The translations under genes and the position numbers were made by a program. From Rhizobium sophoriradicis (lineage in GTDB: Bacteria > Pseudomonadota > Alphaproteobacteria > Rhizobiales > Rhizobiaceae), in the NCBI RefSeq assembly GCF_003939025.1, contig NZ_RQIH01000008.1:186001-250000 (forward strand): 64,000 bases of DNA, read 5' to 3'. The notes beneath the pieces are model-generated. The model made no database searches. It worked only from the letters and a program-made list of their open reading frames with translations, and was not told where the DNA came from. This document shows, one piece after another, positions 1 to 8,701 of the stretch (positions are counted from its first letter, which is position 1; each line of letters opens with the position of its first letter).

Positions 1-319
1 GCGTGCCATCGGACTGAATATAGGTGAGGCGATTGTAGAATGCGCAGCAGCGCACATAGTCGGTCGAAAGCGAAGCTTTCGCCGGGTCGAGCGTGTCGGC
101 CGTCGAGGACGACCAGCCGGCCGCCTTAAGGGCGCCGCCGGCAACGGGCGTGGCCGCGACCGCCTGCGAGGCGCGGCCGAGGATGAGGCCGCCCGCTGAC
201 ATCGCGACGCCGCCGGCCAGCATCAGTTGCAGAAGTTCGCGCCGAGTCGCGCCGCGGCGGATGGCGGTTTCGATCATGGCGTCGTCGGCTCTGGTCCAAT
301 TGGTGATCTTGTCGTTCAT
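1..319 (-). CDS. Family-5 (peptide-type) ABC substrate-binding protein, N-terminal part
   Basis: Only the first 106 codons lie in the window; the gene continues beyond base 1. The ATG at 319-317 follows an AAGGGGAATGAG ribosome site. The N-terminus has a twin-arginine pattern (TRRELLQLML), a hydrophobic stretch and a likely cut near SQAVA, so it should be exported by Tat. The mature start (DTLDPAKAS followed by YNRLTY) is typical of SBP_bac_5 proteins that bind peptides, opines or similar solutes. It lies 60 bp downstream of the HAD gene on the same strand, so it probably belongs to the same catabolic operon, with permease genes expected outside the window. The family is fairly sure; the substrate is unknown. 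Confidence 0.8.
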   Translation of the reverse strand, partial: MNDKITNWTRADDAMIETAIRRGATRRELLQLMLAGGVAMSAGGLILGRASQAVAATPVAGGALKAAGWSSSTADTLDPAKASLSTDYVRCCAFYNRLTYIQSDGT

Positions 320-379
320 CTCATTCCCCTTTTCTTTTGCGGCGGCTGCCTTGCGAGGCGAGTCCGCACCGGTTCATAG

Positions 380-1093
380 TCAGGCACGCGCGGCGGCCAC
401 GGCAGCGGAAAGGCCTGCCATGGACGTGAAATGATAGTCTGGTGTCGTGAATTCGGCCGGTTCGATCGTGCCGCCGTAACCCTTCTGGTCATGGCGCCGC
501 TCGATCCAGCAATTGGTCAGCCCCAGCTTCCTGGAAATCCCGATATCGTGATGCTGGCTCTGGGCGACATGCAGGATGTCGTTCTTGGAATGCCCTTCCG
601 AAGCGATGTAGGCGAAGACCGTCTCGAAGAAGGCGGGATCGGGTTTTTCGGTCCCTGTGTCGTCGGCGGTGAAGGCGGCATAGAAGGGATTGCCGAGCTC
701 TTTCTCAAAGAAGGCGAAGGCCCAGCGTCGGGCATTGGTCATCGCAACCAGACGGTAGTTTTTCGCCAGGCTTGCCAGTGCTGCGGTGCTGTCTGCGAAA
801 CCTTTCCAGTTTTTCGCCGAGTCCCGCAGCCGCTCGCCGTATTTGCGATCGGCGGGAAGGCCGAGCGTCGGCGCGATTGTGAGATAGACGCGCACGAGGT
901 CGTCGGGAAAGAGGTCGGCGTCGCCGGAATAGCGGGCCTCGCGATAGAGGCTGAGGGCACGTTCGCCATCGATTTCAATTCCCGTTTCGGCCGCGATCTC
1001 GGCGAGACAGGCCTTGAGGCCGCCCTCGAAGTCGATGAGCGTGCCGACGACGTCGAAGGTCATATACTTGAATCCCAAAAGGCTCTTGCTCAC
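380..1093 (-). CDS. HAD-superfamily hydrolase, haloacid dehalogenase type II-like
   Basis: The protein has 237 residues when started at the GTG at 1093, which follows a GGGGAA ribosome site; upstream in-frame codons lack one. HAD motif I is FDVVGTLID near residue 11 (Asp nucleophile), motif II is in MTNARRW, and motif III contains the Lys of KPDPAFF. The length matches (S)-2-haloacid dehalogenase type II proteins, but genomic HADs of this type usually act on phosphorylated or other small metabolites, so dehalogenation is not claimed. It sits between an aminotransferase and a substrate-binding protein gene on one strand. A second HAD of the same type lies at 8020-8688 beside an FAD oxidase. 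Confidence 0.82.
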   Translation of the reverse strand: MSKSLLGFKYMTFDVVGTLIDFEGGLKACLAEIAAETGIEIDGERALSLYREARYSGDADLFPDDLVRVYLTIAPTLGLPADRKYGERLRDSAKNWKGFADSTAALASLAKNYRLVAMTNARRWAFAFFEKELGNPFYAAFTADDTGTEKPDPAFFETVFAYIASEGHSKNDILHVAQSQHHDIGISRKLGLTNCWIERRHDQKGYGGTIEPAEFTTPDYHFTSMAGLSAAVAAARA

Positions 1094-1310
1094 GCGAATT
1101 CCCCAGTGTTCGGCTCCGATGGGAGCACGCTTCTCAAAGAAGAATATTCTGTTCCCGGCGGGATCTTTGTCCCGCTCTTGTGGAAGGCCCGCCTTTGCCG
1201 GGATCAAGGCCTTTGGTCGATTTCAGTTTGTCACCTGCACTGCGCCGGATTCTCCGAAATGACGCCATTGAGCGGCACAAAATTCCGAATCCGGCAGTTT
1301 CGCGGTATAC

Positions 1311-2687
1311 TCAGGCGCGCAGCGCCCGGCGCACATCCGGGTCCTCAAGCGTCTCGTCCAGCGTGATGCGCGTGCGCTCGACGATCGCATCGATTTCCGT
1401 TTCGGTGCAGCATAGCGGCGGCGCATAACCGAGGACGCCGTTGGCGAAGGCGCGTATGACGAGGCCGTTCTCCCATGCACGATCGAAGATCCGGCGGGCG
1501 GGTTCAGCAGATGACGGCAGCGGCGTCTTGTTGCTTTTGTCGACCACCAGTTCGACGGCCGCGAGCATGCCGCGGCCACGGACATCGCCGACGAGCGGGT
1601 GATCTCTCAGCGATTGGAGGCCCCGCATCAGCCGCGCCCCGGCTCTGACGCCATTCTGGAGAAGGCCATTTTCGTAAAGCTTCAGGACTTCCAGGCCGAC
1701 CGCGGCGCTGACGGGATGGGCCGAGTAGGTGTAGCCGTGACCGATAGCGGTGGCGCCGGCCCCCTCGGCAATCGTTTCATAGACGTGGTCGGCCATGAAG
1801 ACGGCGCCCATCGGGACGTAGCCGGAGGTGAGGCCCTTGGCAGTCGTTATGAAATCCGGCACGACCTCTTCCTCGCTGCAGGCAAAAAGCGGCCCGGTGC
1901 GGCCAAAGCCGGTGATCACCTCATCCGCCACGAAAAGGATGTCGTGCTCGCGGCAGAAGTCGCGCATTGCCTTCACCCAGCCTTTCGGCGGTACGAGGAC
2001 GCCGCCCGAACCCTGGATCGGTTCGACGTAAAAGGCGGCGACCCGCTCCGGCCCGATCGCCTCGACCTTGCTTTTCAGCGCGGCGAGCGAGGCTTCGATG
2101 ATCGCCTGTGGATCATCGCCGACGGGGTTGCGATAGGCGTAGTGAGACGGAATCTTATGCTGCCAGTCAAAGGGAAGGCCGAAGCCTGCATGGAAGGCAG
2201 GCAAGGCGGTCAGGCCCGCACCCGCCGTCGAGGAGCCGTGATATCCCTGTTCGACCGAGATGAACTGGTCGCGCTCAGGACGGCCTCGGGCATTCCAGTA
2301 GTAGCGGATGAACCGGATTGTGCTGTCTACTGCGTCGGAGCCGCCGAGGGTGAAGTAGACATGGTTGAGATCGCCTGGCGCCCGATCGGCGAGTTCTGAG
2401 GCAAGCCGGATCGCCGGCTCGGACCCGAGGCCGAAATAGGCCGTTGCGTAGGGAAGCTCCTGCATCTGCCGGGCCGCTGCCTCGACAATGCTCTCGTGGC
2501 CGTAACCAGCATTGACGCACCAGAGGCCGGCGAAGCCGTCGATCAGCTGTTTGCCGGAAGCGTCGGTGACCGTTGCGCCCTTGGCCGAGGCCAGCACGCG
2601 CACGCCATGCTTCTCGTGGCTGCGGTAGGAGGCGACCGGATGGATGAGATGGGCGCGGTCGAGTTCGATGAGCGAGTTGGCGTACAT
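1311..2687 (-). CDS. Class III pyridoxal-phosphate aminotransferase
   Basis: A 458-residue omega-amine type aminotransferase. The ATG at 2687 (MYANSLIELD) follows GGAGAC; longer in-frame starts give a low-complexity Arg-rich extension and are rejected. Family marks include the cofactor-contacting ADEVITGFGRTG and the PLP-binding lysine in TTAKGLTSGY. Relatives move an amino group from beta-alanine, putrescine, taurine or similar amines to pyruvate or 2-oxoglutarate. Its neighbours (HAD hydrolase, peptide-type SBP, and further right an FAD amine oxidase and semialdehyde dehydrogenase) fit breakdown of an amine or amino-acid derivative. The actual amino donor cannot be read from the sequence. 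Confidence 0.85.
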   Translation of the reverse strand: MYANSLIELDRAHLIHPVASYRSHEKHGVRVLASAKGATVTDASGKQLIDGFAGLWCVNAGYGHESIVEAAARQMQELPYATAYFGLGSEPAIRLASELADRAPGDLNHVYFTLGGSDAVDSTIRFIRYYWNARGRPERDQFISVEQGYHGSSTAGAGLTALPAFHAGFGLPFDWQHKIPSHYAYRNPVGDDPQAIIEASLAALKSKVEAIGPERVAAFYVEPIQGSGGVLVPPKGWVKAMRDFCREHDILFVADEVITGFGRTGPLFACSEEEVVPDFITTAKGLTSGYVPMGAVFMADHVYETIAEGAGATAIGHGYTYSAHPVSAAVGLEVLKLYENGLLQNGVRAGARLMRGLQSLRDHPLVGDVRGRGMLAAVELVVDKSNKTPLPSSAEPARRIFDRAWENGLVIRAFANGVLGYAPPLCCTETEIDAIVERTRITLDETLEDPDVRRALRA

Positions 2688-2928
2688 GAGGTCTCCGATC
2701 AGCCGAGCGCCTGGCTGGCAAGCGCGAAGGTGGTGGCAGCAGGGGCGGCGGCGTGGCCGACCCATGGCTTCCCGCAAGTCTGCCGGAGTGCCGGCGGGCA
2801 GATCGTCTGAAGGCCGTGGTTCAAGCAGTATCTTATGGCTTTGCGATCATGGGTCGCCGCATCTTATGCTGGCGGACCGACCCTCTCGCAAACCGCTTGC
2901 TGCGAGTGTGTTGCAGGCCTGAGTCTTG

Positions 2929-4209
2929 TCACTGCATCATCGCCAGCGCTGCGGTGAAGAAATCTTCGCCTCCGAAATTGCCTGATTTCAACGCTAGAAG
3001 CATATCGCCTTGCGCATTGCCGACCGTGCGCAGTACCGGCACGCCGGGAGCAATTTCGGGGCCGATCAGAAATGCCGGGATGGCGAGCTTGTCGACTGCG
3101 GCCCCCGAGGTCTCGCCGCCTGCGACCACGAGGCGCCGCACGCCTCTCTCCACCAGTTCGGCGGCGATGATCGATGTGGCGGTCTCGATCGCGTGGCCGG
3201 AGGCCTCCCGCCCATATTGCGATTGCAGCCGGGATACGGTTTCGGGTGCCGCGCTCGCGGCGACCACGACCGGGCCAGCAGAAATGCGGTCACCGGCCCA
3301 GGAAATCGCCGCGGCGATCTGATCCGGACCGGCGGCCAGCAGCCGCTCCGGATCAAGCCGCAGCACGGGCATCACTCGTTCGGCGACGTCGATCTGGCGC
3401 AGCGTCGCCTTCGAACAGCTGCCGGCAATGATCGCTGAAAGCCCGCCCACAGGGCGAATGACGTCTTCACCTGTCGCGCTGCCGGAGATCCGGCCGGAAC
3501 GGACAAGCGCGCGGGCAAGGCCGAGGCCGAGGCCGGACGCCCCGGTGGATACCGGCGTTTCCAGCGCGATTTCGCCCAGCGTTTCCAGATCCCGTTCGAA
3601 AATCGCGTCGGCGATAGCCATGGTCGCGCCCGTCCTGGCAAGGGCATCGAGCTTCGCCTTGGCGGCGGCCGCTCCGGCAGCGATGGCTGGGAGATCGATC
3701 AGTCCGACGGTGCCGCGCGATTGCCGGGCGAGAACCCGCACGAGATTGGCGTCGTGCATTGGGTTCAGCGGGTGGTCCTTGAGCGGGCTTTCGTTCAGCG
3801 GTTGGCCGCCGACGAAGAGGTGGCCGAGATAGACGGTGCGCCCTGTTTCCGGAAAGGCCGGTGTAACCAGCACGCCGCCGCCGCCCGCCGCCTCGCTCAA
3901 AGCCTCGGTGACGGGGCCGATATTGCCGGCATCGGTGGAATCGAAGGTCGAGCAGATCTTGTAAAGCACATGGCCCGCGCCCTGCTGGCGCAGCCAGCGC
4001 TCAGCTTTGGTTGCAGCGTTCACGGCCTCCGAAGCCGGAACGGAGCGGATTTTCAGCGAAACGACCACAGCATCGATATCCGGCAGCGCGAGCGACGGAT
4101 CGGGAATGCCGACCGTCTGCACCGTGCGCAGTCCGTTCTTCGTCAGCGTGTTGGCGAGATCGGACGCGCCCGTATAGTCGTCTGCGATCGATCCAAGCGA
4201 TATAGCCAT
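2929..4209 (-). CDS. otnK: 3-oxo-tetronate kinase (DUF1537 four-carbon acid sugar kinase)
   Basis: A 426-residue kinase predicted to phosphorylate 3-oxo-tetronate to the 4-phosphate in L-threonate breakdown. The N-terminal substrate domain carries the family signature DDYTGASDLA near residue 10. The C-terminal nucleotide domain carries the glycine-rich VAGGETSGA. The ATG at 4209 follows AGGAG, which lies inside the end of the preceding gene. Only 3 bp separate it from otnI and 11 bp separate otnI from ltnD, so the three should be one transcript. The full set of partner genes (ltnD, otnI, otnC) within 5 kb supports this role over the D-threonate kinase subfamily, which pairs with pdxA2. Confidence 0.88.
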   Translation of the reverse strand: MAISLGSIADDYTGASDLANTLTKNGLRTVQTVGIPDPSLALPDIDAVVVSLKIRSVPASEAVNAATKAERWLRQQGAGHVLYKICSTFDSTDAGNIGPVTEALSEAAGGGGVLVTPAFPETGRTVYLGHLFVGGQPLNESPLKDHPLNPMHDANLVRVLARQSRGTVGLIDLPAIAAGAAAAKAKLDALARTGATMAIADAIFERDLETLGEIALETPVSTGASGLGLGLARALVRSGRISGSATGEDVIRPVGGLSAIIAGSCSKATLRQIDVAERVMPVLRLDPERLLAAGPDQIAAAISWAGDRISAGPVVVAASAAPETVSRLQSQYGREASGHAIETATSIIAAELVERGVRRLVVAGGETSGAAVDKLAIPAFLIGPEIAPGVPVLRTVGNAQGDMLLALKSGNFGGEDFFTAALAMMQ

Positions 4210-4212
4210 CGT

Positions 4213-4989
4213 CTAGCTCCTTGCAAAAGGTTTGAACCACCCAAGGCCGTCCAGCGTCTGGCCGCGCGGGATATATTCGCAGCCGATGAAGCCGTCATAA
4301 CCCAGCCGGTCGATTTCGCCGAACAGGTAGGGATAGTTCAGCTCCTCCCCGTCCGGCTCGTTGCGTGACGGCACGCTGGCGATCTGGATGTGGCCGGTGA
4401 TCGGCAGCAGCCGCCGCAATGCCATCGTGACGTCGCCATGGAGGATCTGACGGTGATAGATGTCGAACTGCAGCTTCAGATTCGGCAGGCCGCATTCGGC
4501 GATCAGCCGCTCGGCGATCGCGAAGTCGTTGAGGAAGTATCTCGGCATGTTGCGCCCATTGATCGGCTCCAGCAGGAGATCGATGCCTTTTTCCGCAAGC
4601 CGGCCGGCAGTGTAGGCGACGGAGCGCCGGTAGGAAGAGGCGGCCTCCTGATCATGAGGGTCGGCGATACCCGCCATCAGGTGCAATCGCCTGACGCCCG
4701 TCGCCGCCGCATAGTCCAATGCCCGCTCGACATCCGCTTTGAGGTCGTCGAACCGTCCGGGAAGAGCCGCGATGCCGCGCTCGCCCGCACCCCAGTCGCC
4801 CGGCGGCAAATTGAACAAAGCTTGCCGCAGATTGTTGCGGGCAAGCCGTTCGGCGATGGCCTCCGGTGCGGCCTCGTAGGGGAAGAGGTATTCGACGGCG
4901 GAAAATCCCGCATCGGCTGCGGCGTCGAAGCGATCGAGGAAGTCCCATTCGTTGAACATCATCGTCAGGTTGGCGGCGAAAGCGGGCAT
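4213..4989 (-). CDS. otnI: 2-oxo-tetronate isomerase (hydroxypyruvate isomerase family)
   Basis: A 258-residue TIM-barrel sugar-phosphate-isomerase-like enzyme beginning MPAFAANLTMMFNEWDFLDRF, which is characteristic of the Hyi/OtnI family. It should interconvert 2-oxo- and 3-oxo-tetronate between the dehydrogenase and kinase steps. Barrel-strand landmarks include LLEPINGRN and LKLQFDIYHRQI, with metal-binding acidic residues typical of the fold. The ATG follows AAGGAAT. Hydroxypyruvate isomerase is the alternative, but the tight operon with ltnD and otnK favours OtnI. Confidence 0.87.
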   Translation of the reverse strand: MPAFAANLTMMFNEWDFLDRFDAAADAGFSAVEYLFPYEAAPEAIAERLARNNLRQALFNLPPGDWGAGERGIAALPGRFDDLKADVERALDYAAATGVRRLHLMAGIADPHDQEAASSYRRSVAYTAGRLAEKGIDLLLEPINGRNMPRYFLNDFAIAERLIAECGLPNLKLQFDIYHRQILHGDVTMALRRLLPITGHIQIASVPSRNEPDGEELNYPYLFGEIDRLGYDGFIGCEYIPRGQTLDGLGWFKPFARS

Positions 4990-5000
4990 ATCGATATTCC

Positions 5001-5945
5001 TTATCGGCTCTGCGGTTCTTTGGCCGAGCCGGGCAATTGCGCGCCGGAAAGCTGCGCGTAGAGCCGGGCGAGCGAGGAATCGTCGTCACGGCCCATGCCG
5101 GCGCCGGCGGCCGCCAGGTACATCTGCAGGGCCGCTGCCGCGAGCGGTGCCGGATAACGCTCGGAACGGGCCATATCCTGGACGATGCCGAGATCCTTGA
5201 CGAAGATCTCGATGCTGCTGAGCGGCGTATAATCTCCGGCCAGCACGTGGGGCACGCGATTTTCGAACATCCAGGAATTGCCGGCTGAGGCGGTGATGAC
5301 TTGATAGACCTTGTCGAGGTCGAGGCCCTGCTTGGCGGCAAAGCTTATCGCCTCGCATGCGGCTGCAATGTGCACGCCGGCGAGAAGCTGGTTGATCATC
5401 TTGAACGCAGCGCCTGTGCCGGCGGCCTCGCCGAGCTCGTAGACCTTGCCGGCCATGGCATCGAGCGCGGGGCGGGCCGTATCGAAAGCTCGGCCGGAGC
5501 CGGAAGCCATGATCGTCAGCTCGCCAAGCGCGGCCTTGGCCGCGCCACCTGAAATCGGCGCGTCGAGATAGTGCAGGCCGAGGGCCTCCGTCCGCCCCGC
5601 CAGATCGCGCGCGATGGCTGGATCCATGGTCGCTGACGAGATGAAGACGGCGCCGGGCTTCATCGTATCCGCAGCGCCCTGCGGTCCGAACAGCACGGTC
5701 TCGGTCTGCTCGCCGTTGACCACCACGGAGACGACGATGTCGGCGTCCTTGGCGGCGTCGGCGGGGGTCGCCGCGCCCCGTCCGCCTTCGGCGGCGAAGC
5801 GGTCCACCGCTGCCGGGGTTATGTCATACCCAACGACGTCAAGACCTGCGCGCTTCATCGACCGGGCCATTCCCAGCCCCATGGAACCGAGCCCGATAAC
5901 GGCGACGCTGACGGCAAGGCTTGAGTTTTCAGCAGACGGTGTCAT
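5001..5945 (-). CDS. ltnD: L-threonate 2-dehydrogenase (beta-hydroxyacid dehydrogenase family)
   Basis: The enzyme has 314 residues and should oxidise L-threonate at C2 with NAD+. The Rossmann motif VIGLGSMGLGMA lies near the start, the substrate loop is DAPISGGAAKAALG, and the catalytic lysine is in FKMINQLLAG. I chose the ATG at 5945 because AAGGA sits 7 nt upstream. The ATG at 5966 has no ribosome site and lies beside operator 5969-5982. It is the first gene of the ltnD-otnI-otnK transcript and diverges from the LacI regulator. Family relatives include tartronate semialdehyde reductase; the neighbours decide for LtnD. Confidence 0.87.
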   Translation of the reverse strand: MTPSAENSSLAVSVAVIGLGSMGLGMARSMKRAGLDVVGYDITPAAVDRFAAEGGRGAATPADAAKDADIVVSVVVNGEQTETVLFGPQGAADTMKPGAVFISSATMDPAIARDLAGRTEALGLHYLDAPISGGAAKAALGELTIMASGSGRAFDTARPALDAMAGKVYELGEAAGTGAAFKMINQLLAGVHIAAACEAISFAAKQGLDLDKVYQVITASAGNSWMFENRVPHVLAGDYTPLSSIEIFVKDLGIVQDMARSERYPAPLAAAALQMYLAAAGAGMGRDDDSSLARLYAQLSGAQLPGSAKEPQSR

Positions 5946-5968
5946 GAGAATGTCCTTCAGGCTCATTT

Positions 5969-5982
5969 TGGCAGCGCTGCCA
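5969..5982. promoter_or_regulatory. Palindromic operator 1 for the threonate regulator
   Basis: A perfect 14-bp palindrome, TGGCAGCGCTGCCA, 23 bp upstream of the ltnD start. The same core recurs at 6022-6037, centre to centre 54 bp apart. The central CG and full symmetry are typical of LacI-family operators, and a LacI-family gene starts just to the right. Binding by that protein is inferred. Confidence 0.75.
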
Positions 5983-6021
5983 TTCTTTTTAAATCAATCG
6001 TGGCGCATTGCCAACGGGAAA

Positions 6022-6037
6022 TTGGCAGCGCTGCCAA
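6022..6037. promoter_or_regulatory. Palindromic operator 2 for the threonate regulator
   Basis: A perfect 16-bp palindrome, TTGGCAGCGCTGCCAA, on the regulator side of the divergent promoter region. A weaker relative, TGGC-N5-GCCA, occupies 6001-6013 between the two good sites. The layout would let one repressor control both ltnD-otnI-otnK and its own gene plus otnC. Confidence 0.77.
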
Positions 6038-6070
6038 AAATAACTTGCTTCTTGTCCGAAGTGGTGAAAA

Positions 6071-7144
6071 ATGACAGTGGCAGCCTTGGCGCCCCAACAA
6101 CTGGTCCGCGCCTCAAAGCCTCCTAGCGCCGGATCCGAAATTGACATGGAACTCAAACATCAGGCGACGGTCACCATTGCAGAAGTCGCGGAGGCGGCTG
6201 GAGTCGGGGAAAGCACGGTGTCGCGCGTTCTGCGCAACCATGGTTCGTTTTCAGGCAAGACGCGCGAGCGGGTGATGGCTGCCGTTGAACGGCTAGGCTA
6301 TGTGCCGAATCGGATTGCCGGAACGCTCGCGTCCACCACCTCACGCCTTGTCGCCTTCGTCATTCCCTCGCTGTCCAACATCGTCTTTGCCGACGTGCTG
6401 CGCGGTGCCAGCGCTGTTCTGGAGGAAAACCGCTATCAGGCGGTTTTTTCGGTGACCGACTATGATCCGGGCAAGGAGGAAGCACTCGCCGCCGCGATGC
6501 TAGCCTGGCGGCCTGCGGCGGTGATGCTGGCAGGATACGAGCATACTGACGGCACGGCGAAGATGCTGCGCGCCAGCGGATGCCGGGTCGTGGAACTGCT
6601 GGATCTGGACGGCGATGCCCTTGATATCGCGGTCGGCTTCTCCAACCGCGCGGCCGGACGCGAGAGCGCTGCCTTCCTGCTCAAGCGGGGTTATCGCCGG
6701 ATCGGCTATGTCGGTCACGACCTGAAGCGGGACACCCGCGCCGGCAAGCGCTTTTCCAGTTTTTGCGAAACGCTCGATGCCGCCGGCGCCCCCCTGGTCG
6801 CCCAGGAAATTCTTGCCGGCCCATCCTCGGTGGAGAACGGCAGGTTGGCGCTGGAGCGACTGCTTGCACGCGCGACCGATCTCGATGCGGTCTATTTTTC
6901 CAACGACGACATGGCGCTCGGCGGTTATTTTCATTGTCTCGCTCAGGGGATCGCAATCCCGTCGCAGCTCGCCATTTTTGGCTATAACGGCCTCGATATC
7001 GGCCGGGCGATACCGCAACCCTTGTCGACCATCCGGACGCCGCGCGTGGCGACGGGTGAGCTAGCCGCGCAGTTGGTCGTCGCCAACGCGCCGCCGCAGG
7101 CCATCGATCTCGGCTTTGAGCTGATCGAAGGGGCAACCGCATGA
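6071..7144 (+). CDS. LacI-family regulator of the threonate genes
   Basis: A LacI/GalR-type repressor. The DNA-binding helix-turn-helix is TIAEVAEAAGVGESTVSRVL, followed by the hinge region and a periplasmic-binding-protein-like effector domain (KRGYRRIGYVGHD, YFSNDDMALGGYF, FGYNGLDIG). The frame opens at 6071 (357 residues). The family usually starts a few residues before the helix-turn-helix, so the ATG at 6146 (332 residues) is equally likely; neither has a strong ribosome site. It diverges from ltnD, with two operators in the gap, and otnC follows 15 bp downstream. L-threonate or a pathway intermediate is the likely inducer, by inference. Confidence 0.85.
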   Translation: MTVAALAPQQLVRASKPPSAGSEIDMELKHQATVTIAEVAEAAGVGESTVSRVLRNHGSFSGKTRERVMAAVERLGYVPNRIAGTLASTTSRLVAFVIPSLSNIVFADVLRGASAVLEENRYQAVFSVTDYDPGKEEALAAAMLAWRPAAVMLAGYEHTDGTAKMLRASGCRVVELLDLDGDALDIAVGFSNRAAGRESAAFLLKRGYRRIGYVGHDLKRDTRAGKRFSSFCETLDAAGAPLVAQEILAGPSSVENGRLALERLLARATDLDAVYFSNDDMALGGYFHCLAQGIAIPSQLAIFGYNGLDIGRAIPQPLSTIRTPRVATGELAAQLVVANAPPQAIDLGFELIEGATA

Positions 7145-7159
7145 ATTGGAGGAACTGTC

Positions 7160-7828
7160 ATGTCCGACGCGCGCCTGCGTGAGGAAATCTGCCGGTACGG
7201 CCGCTCGCTGTTTGAGCGCGGGCTGACGCCCGGATCGTCGGGCAACATATCGTTGCGGCTGGAGGACGGCGGCTGGCTGGTCACGCCGACCAACGCCTCG
7301 CTCGGCTTTCTCGATCCGGCGCGTATTTCAAGGCTCGATGCCGAAGGCCGGCTTCTGTCCGGCGACAAGCCGACCAAGGAAATCCCGCTCCACACCGCCC
7401 TCTACGAGACACGCGGCAGCGCCCGCGCCATCGTCCATCTTCATTCCACTCATGCGGTGGCGCTGACCATGCTGCCGGAGATCGATCCGCGTGCCGCTTT
7501 GCCGCCGATGACGCCATATTATCTGATGCGGGCCGGCGAGACTGCTTTGGTTCCCTATTACCGTCCCGGCGATCCGGCGGTGGCCGATGCGATCCGCGGA
7601 CTGGCGGGCAAATATTCGTCTGTGCTTCTGGCCAATCATGGACCCGTCGTCGCCGGTGACAGTCTGGAGGCGGCGGTCTTCGCAACCGAGGAACTGGAGG
7701 AAACGGCGAAGCTATATCTGCTGCTGCGAAACCTCAATCCCCGCTTCCTCAGCCCGGAGCAAGTGGCCGATCTCGTCAAGACCTTTGGCCTCGATCTTCC
7801 CTCGCACCGCGATCACGATCACGATTGA
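7160..7828 (+). CDS. otnC: 3-oxo-tetronate 4-phosphate decarboxylase (class II aldolase family)
   Basis: A 222-residue class II aldolase-like protein that should release CO2 from 3-oxo-tetronate 4-phosphate to give dihydroxyacetone phosphate, the last step of the pathway. The phosphate-binding region TPGSSGNIS is near residue 20, the metal-binding H-x-H is HLHSTHAV, and a third metal histidine is in LLANHGPVV. The ATG follows GGAGG with ideal spacing and lies 15 bp after the LacI gene. The C-terminus ends in an alternating His/Asp tail (HRDHDHD), probably harmless but unusual. Confidence 0.88.
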   Translation: MSDARLREEICRYGRSLFERGLTPGSSGNISLRLEDGGWLVTPTNASLGFLDPARISRLDAEGRLLSGDKPTKEIPLHTALYETRGSARAIVHLHSTHAVALTMLPEIDPRAALPPMTPYYLMRAGETALVPYYRPGDPAVADAIRGLAGKYSSVLLANHGPVVAGDSLEAAVFATEELEETAKLYLLLRNLNPRFLSPEQVADLVKTFGLDLPSHRDHDHD

Positions 7829-8019
7829 ACCCTCATCGCTTCGAGGATCGTCGAGCTCGACGGCATGATCGCCTGCGGGAGCGCGCAACCTTCTGCCAAA
7901 CGCCGGTTTCTATACGATAGATTCTGCTTCCGATGCCGCCGATTCAGGCAAGCGATGGGCAAAGCGGTGCCTATGATTGTTAACACGTTCCACAGCTCCG
8001 ATCGTTCGAGGATATGCAG

Positions 8020-8688
8020 ATGACCACGTTCCGTCCGAAATACATCACCTTCGATTGCTACGGCACGCTGACCAACTTCCAGATGGCGGAAGCGGCGCGC
8101 GACCTTTACGGCGACCAGCTCGACGAGCCGCGCATGGCGGAGTTCATCAAGAATTTCGCGGCCTATCGTCTCGACGAGATCATGGGCGCCTGGAAGCCCT
8201 ATGCGGAGGTCGTGCACAATTCGCTCGAGCGGACATGCAAGCGCAACGGCGTGACCTTTCGCGACGAAGCCGCGCAAATGGTTTACGAGCGTGTTCCGAC
8301 CTGGGGGCCGCATCGCGACGTACCCGAGGGTCTTGCCAGGGTTGCCAAGGAGATTCCCTTGGTCATCCTGTCCAACGCCATGAACGCTCAGATCATGTCG
8401 AATGTCGAAAAGCTCGCGGCGCCCTTTCACGCGGTCTATACCGCTGAGCAGGCCAATGCCTACAAGCCGCGTTTCCAGGCTTTCGAATACATGTTCGACA
8501 TGCTGGGCTGCGGGCCGGAGGATGTGCTGCATTGCTCGTCCTCCTTCCGCTACGATCTGATGTCTGCGCATGATCTCGGCATCAAGAACAAGGTCTGGGT
8601 CAATCGCGGTCACGAGCCGGCCAATCCCTATTACGGCTATGTCGAAATCCCGAATATTTCGGGCCTCCCGGGCGTCGTCGGGCTCTGA
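8020..8688 (+). CDS. HAD-superfamily hydrolase, haloacid dehalogenase type II-like
   Basis: The protein has 222 residues. HAD motif I is TFDCYGTLTNF near residue 10, motif II is in ILSNAMNAQ, and the motif III region is AYKPRFQAFEYM. The ATG at 8020 has GAGGA 7 nt upstream, so the ATG two codons earlier is not preferred. It is followed 13 bp later by an FAD oxidoreductase, with which it is likely co-transcribed. It resembles the HAD at 380-1093 in type, so the two may act in one pathway split by the threonate genes. Substrate unknown. Confidence 0.83.
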   Translation: MTTFRPKYITFDCYGTLTNFQMAEAARDLYGDQLDEPRMAEFIKNFAAYRLDEIMGAWKPYAEVVHNSLERTCKRNGVTFRDEAAQMVYERVPTWGPHRDVPEGLARVAKEIPLVILSNAMNAQIMSNVEKLAAPFHAVYTAEQANAYKPRFQAFEYMFDMLGCGPEDVLHCSSSFRYDLMSAHDLGIKNKVWVNRGHEPANPYYGYVEIPNISGLPGVVGL

Positions 8689-8701
8689 CGGAGACAAGCG
8701 G

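Noticed and set aside
93..434. A 113-codon plus-strand frame at the left edge
   Set aside because: It opposes the Tat-signal SBP start, which has a ribosome site and a twin-arginine motif.
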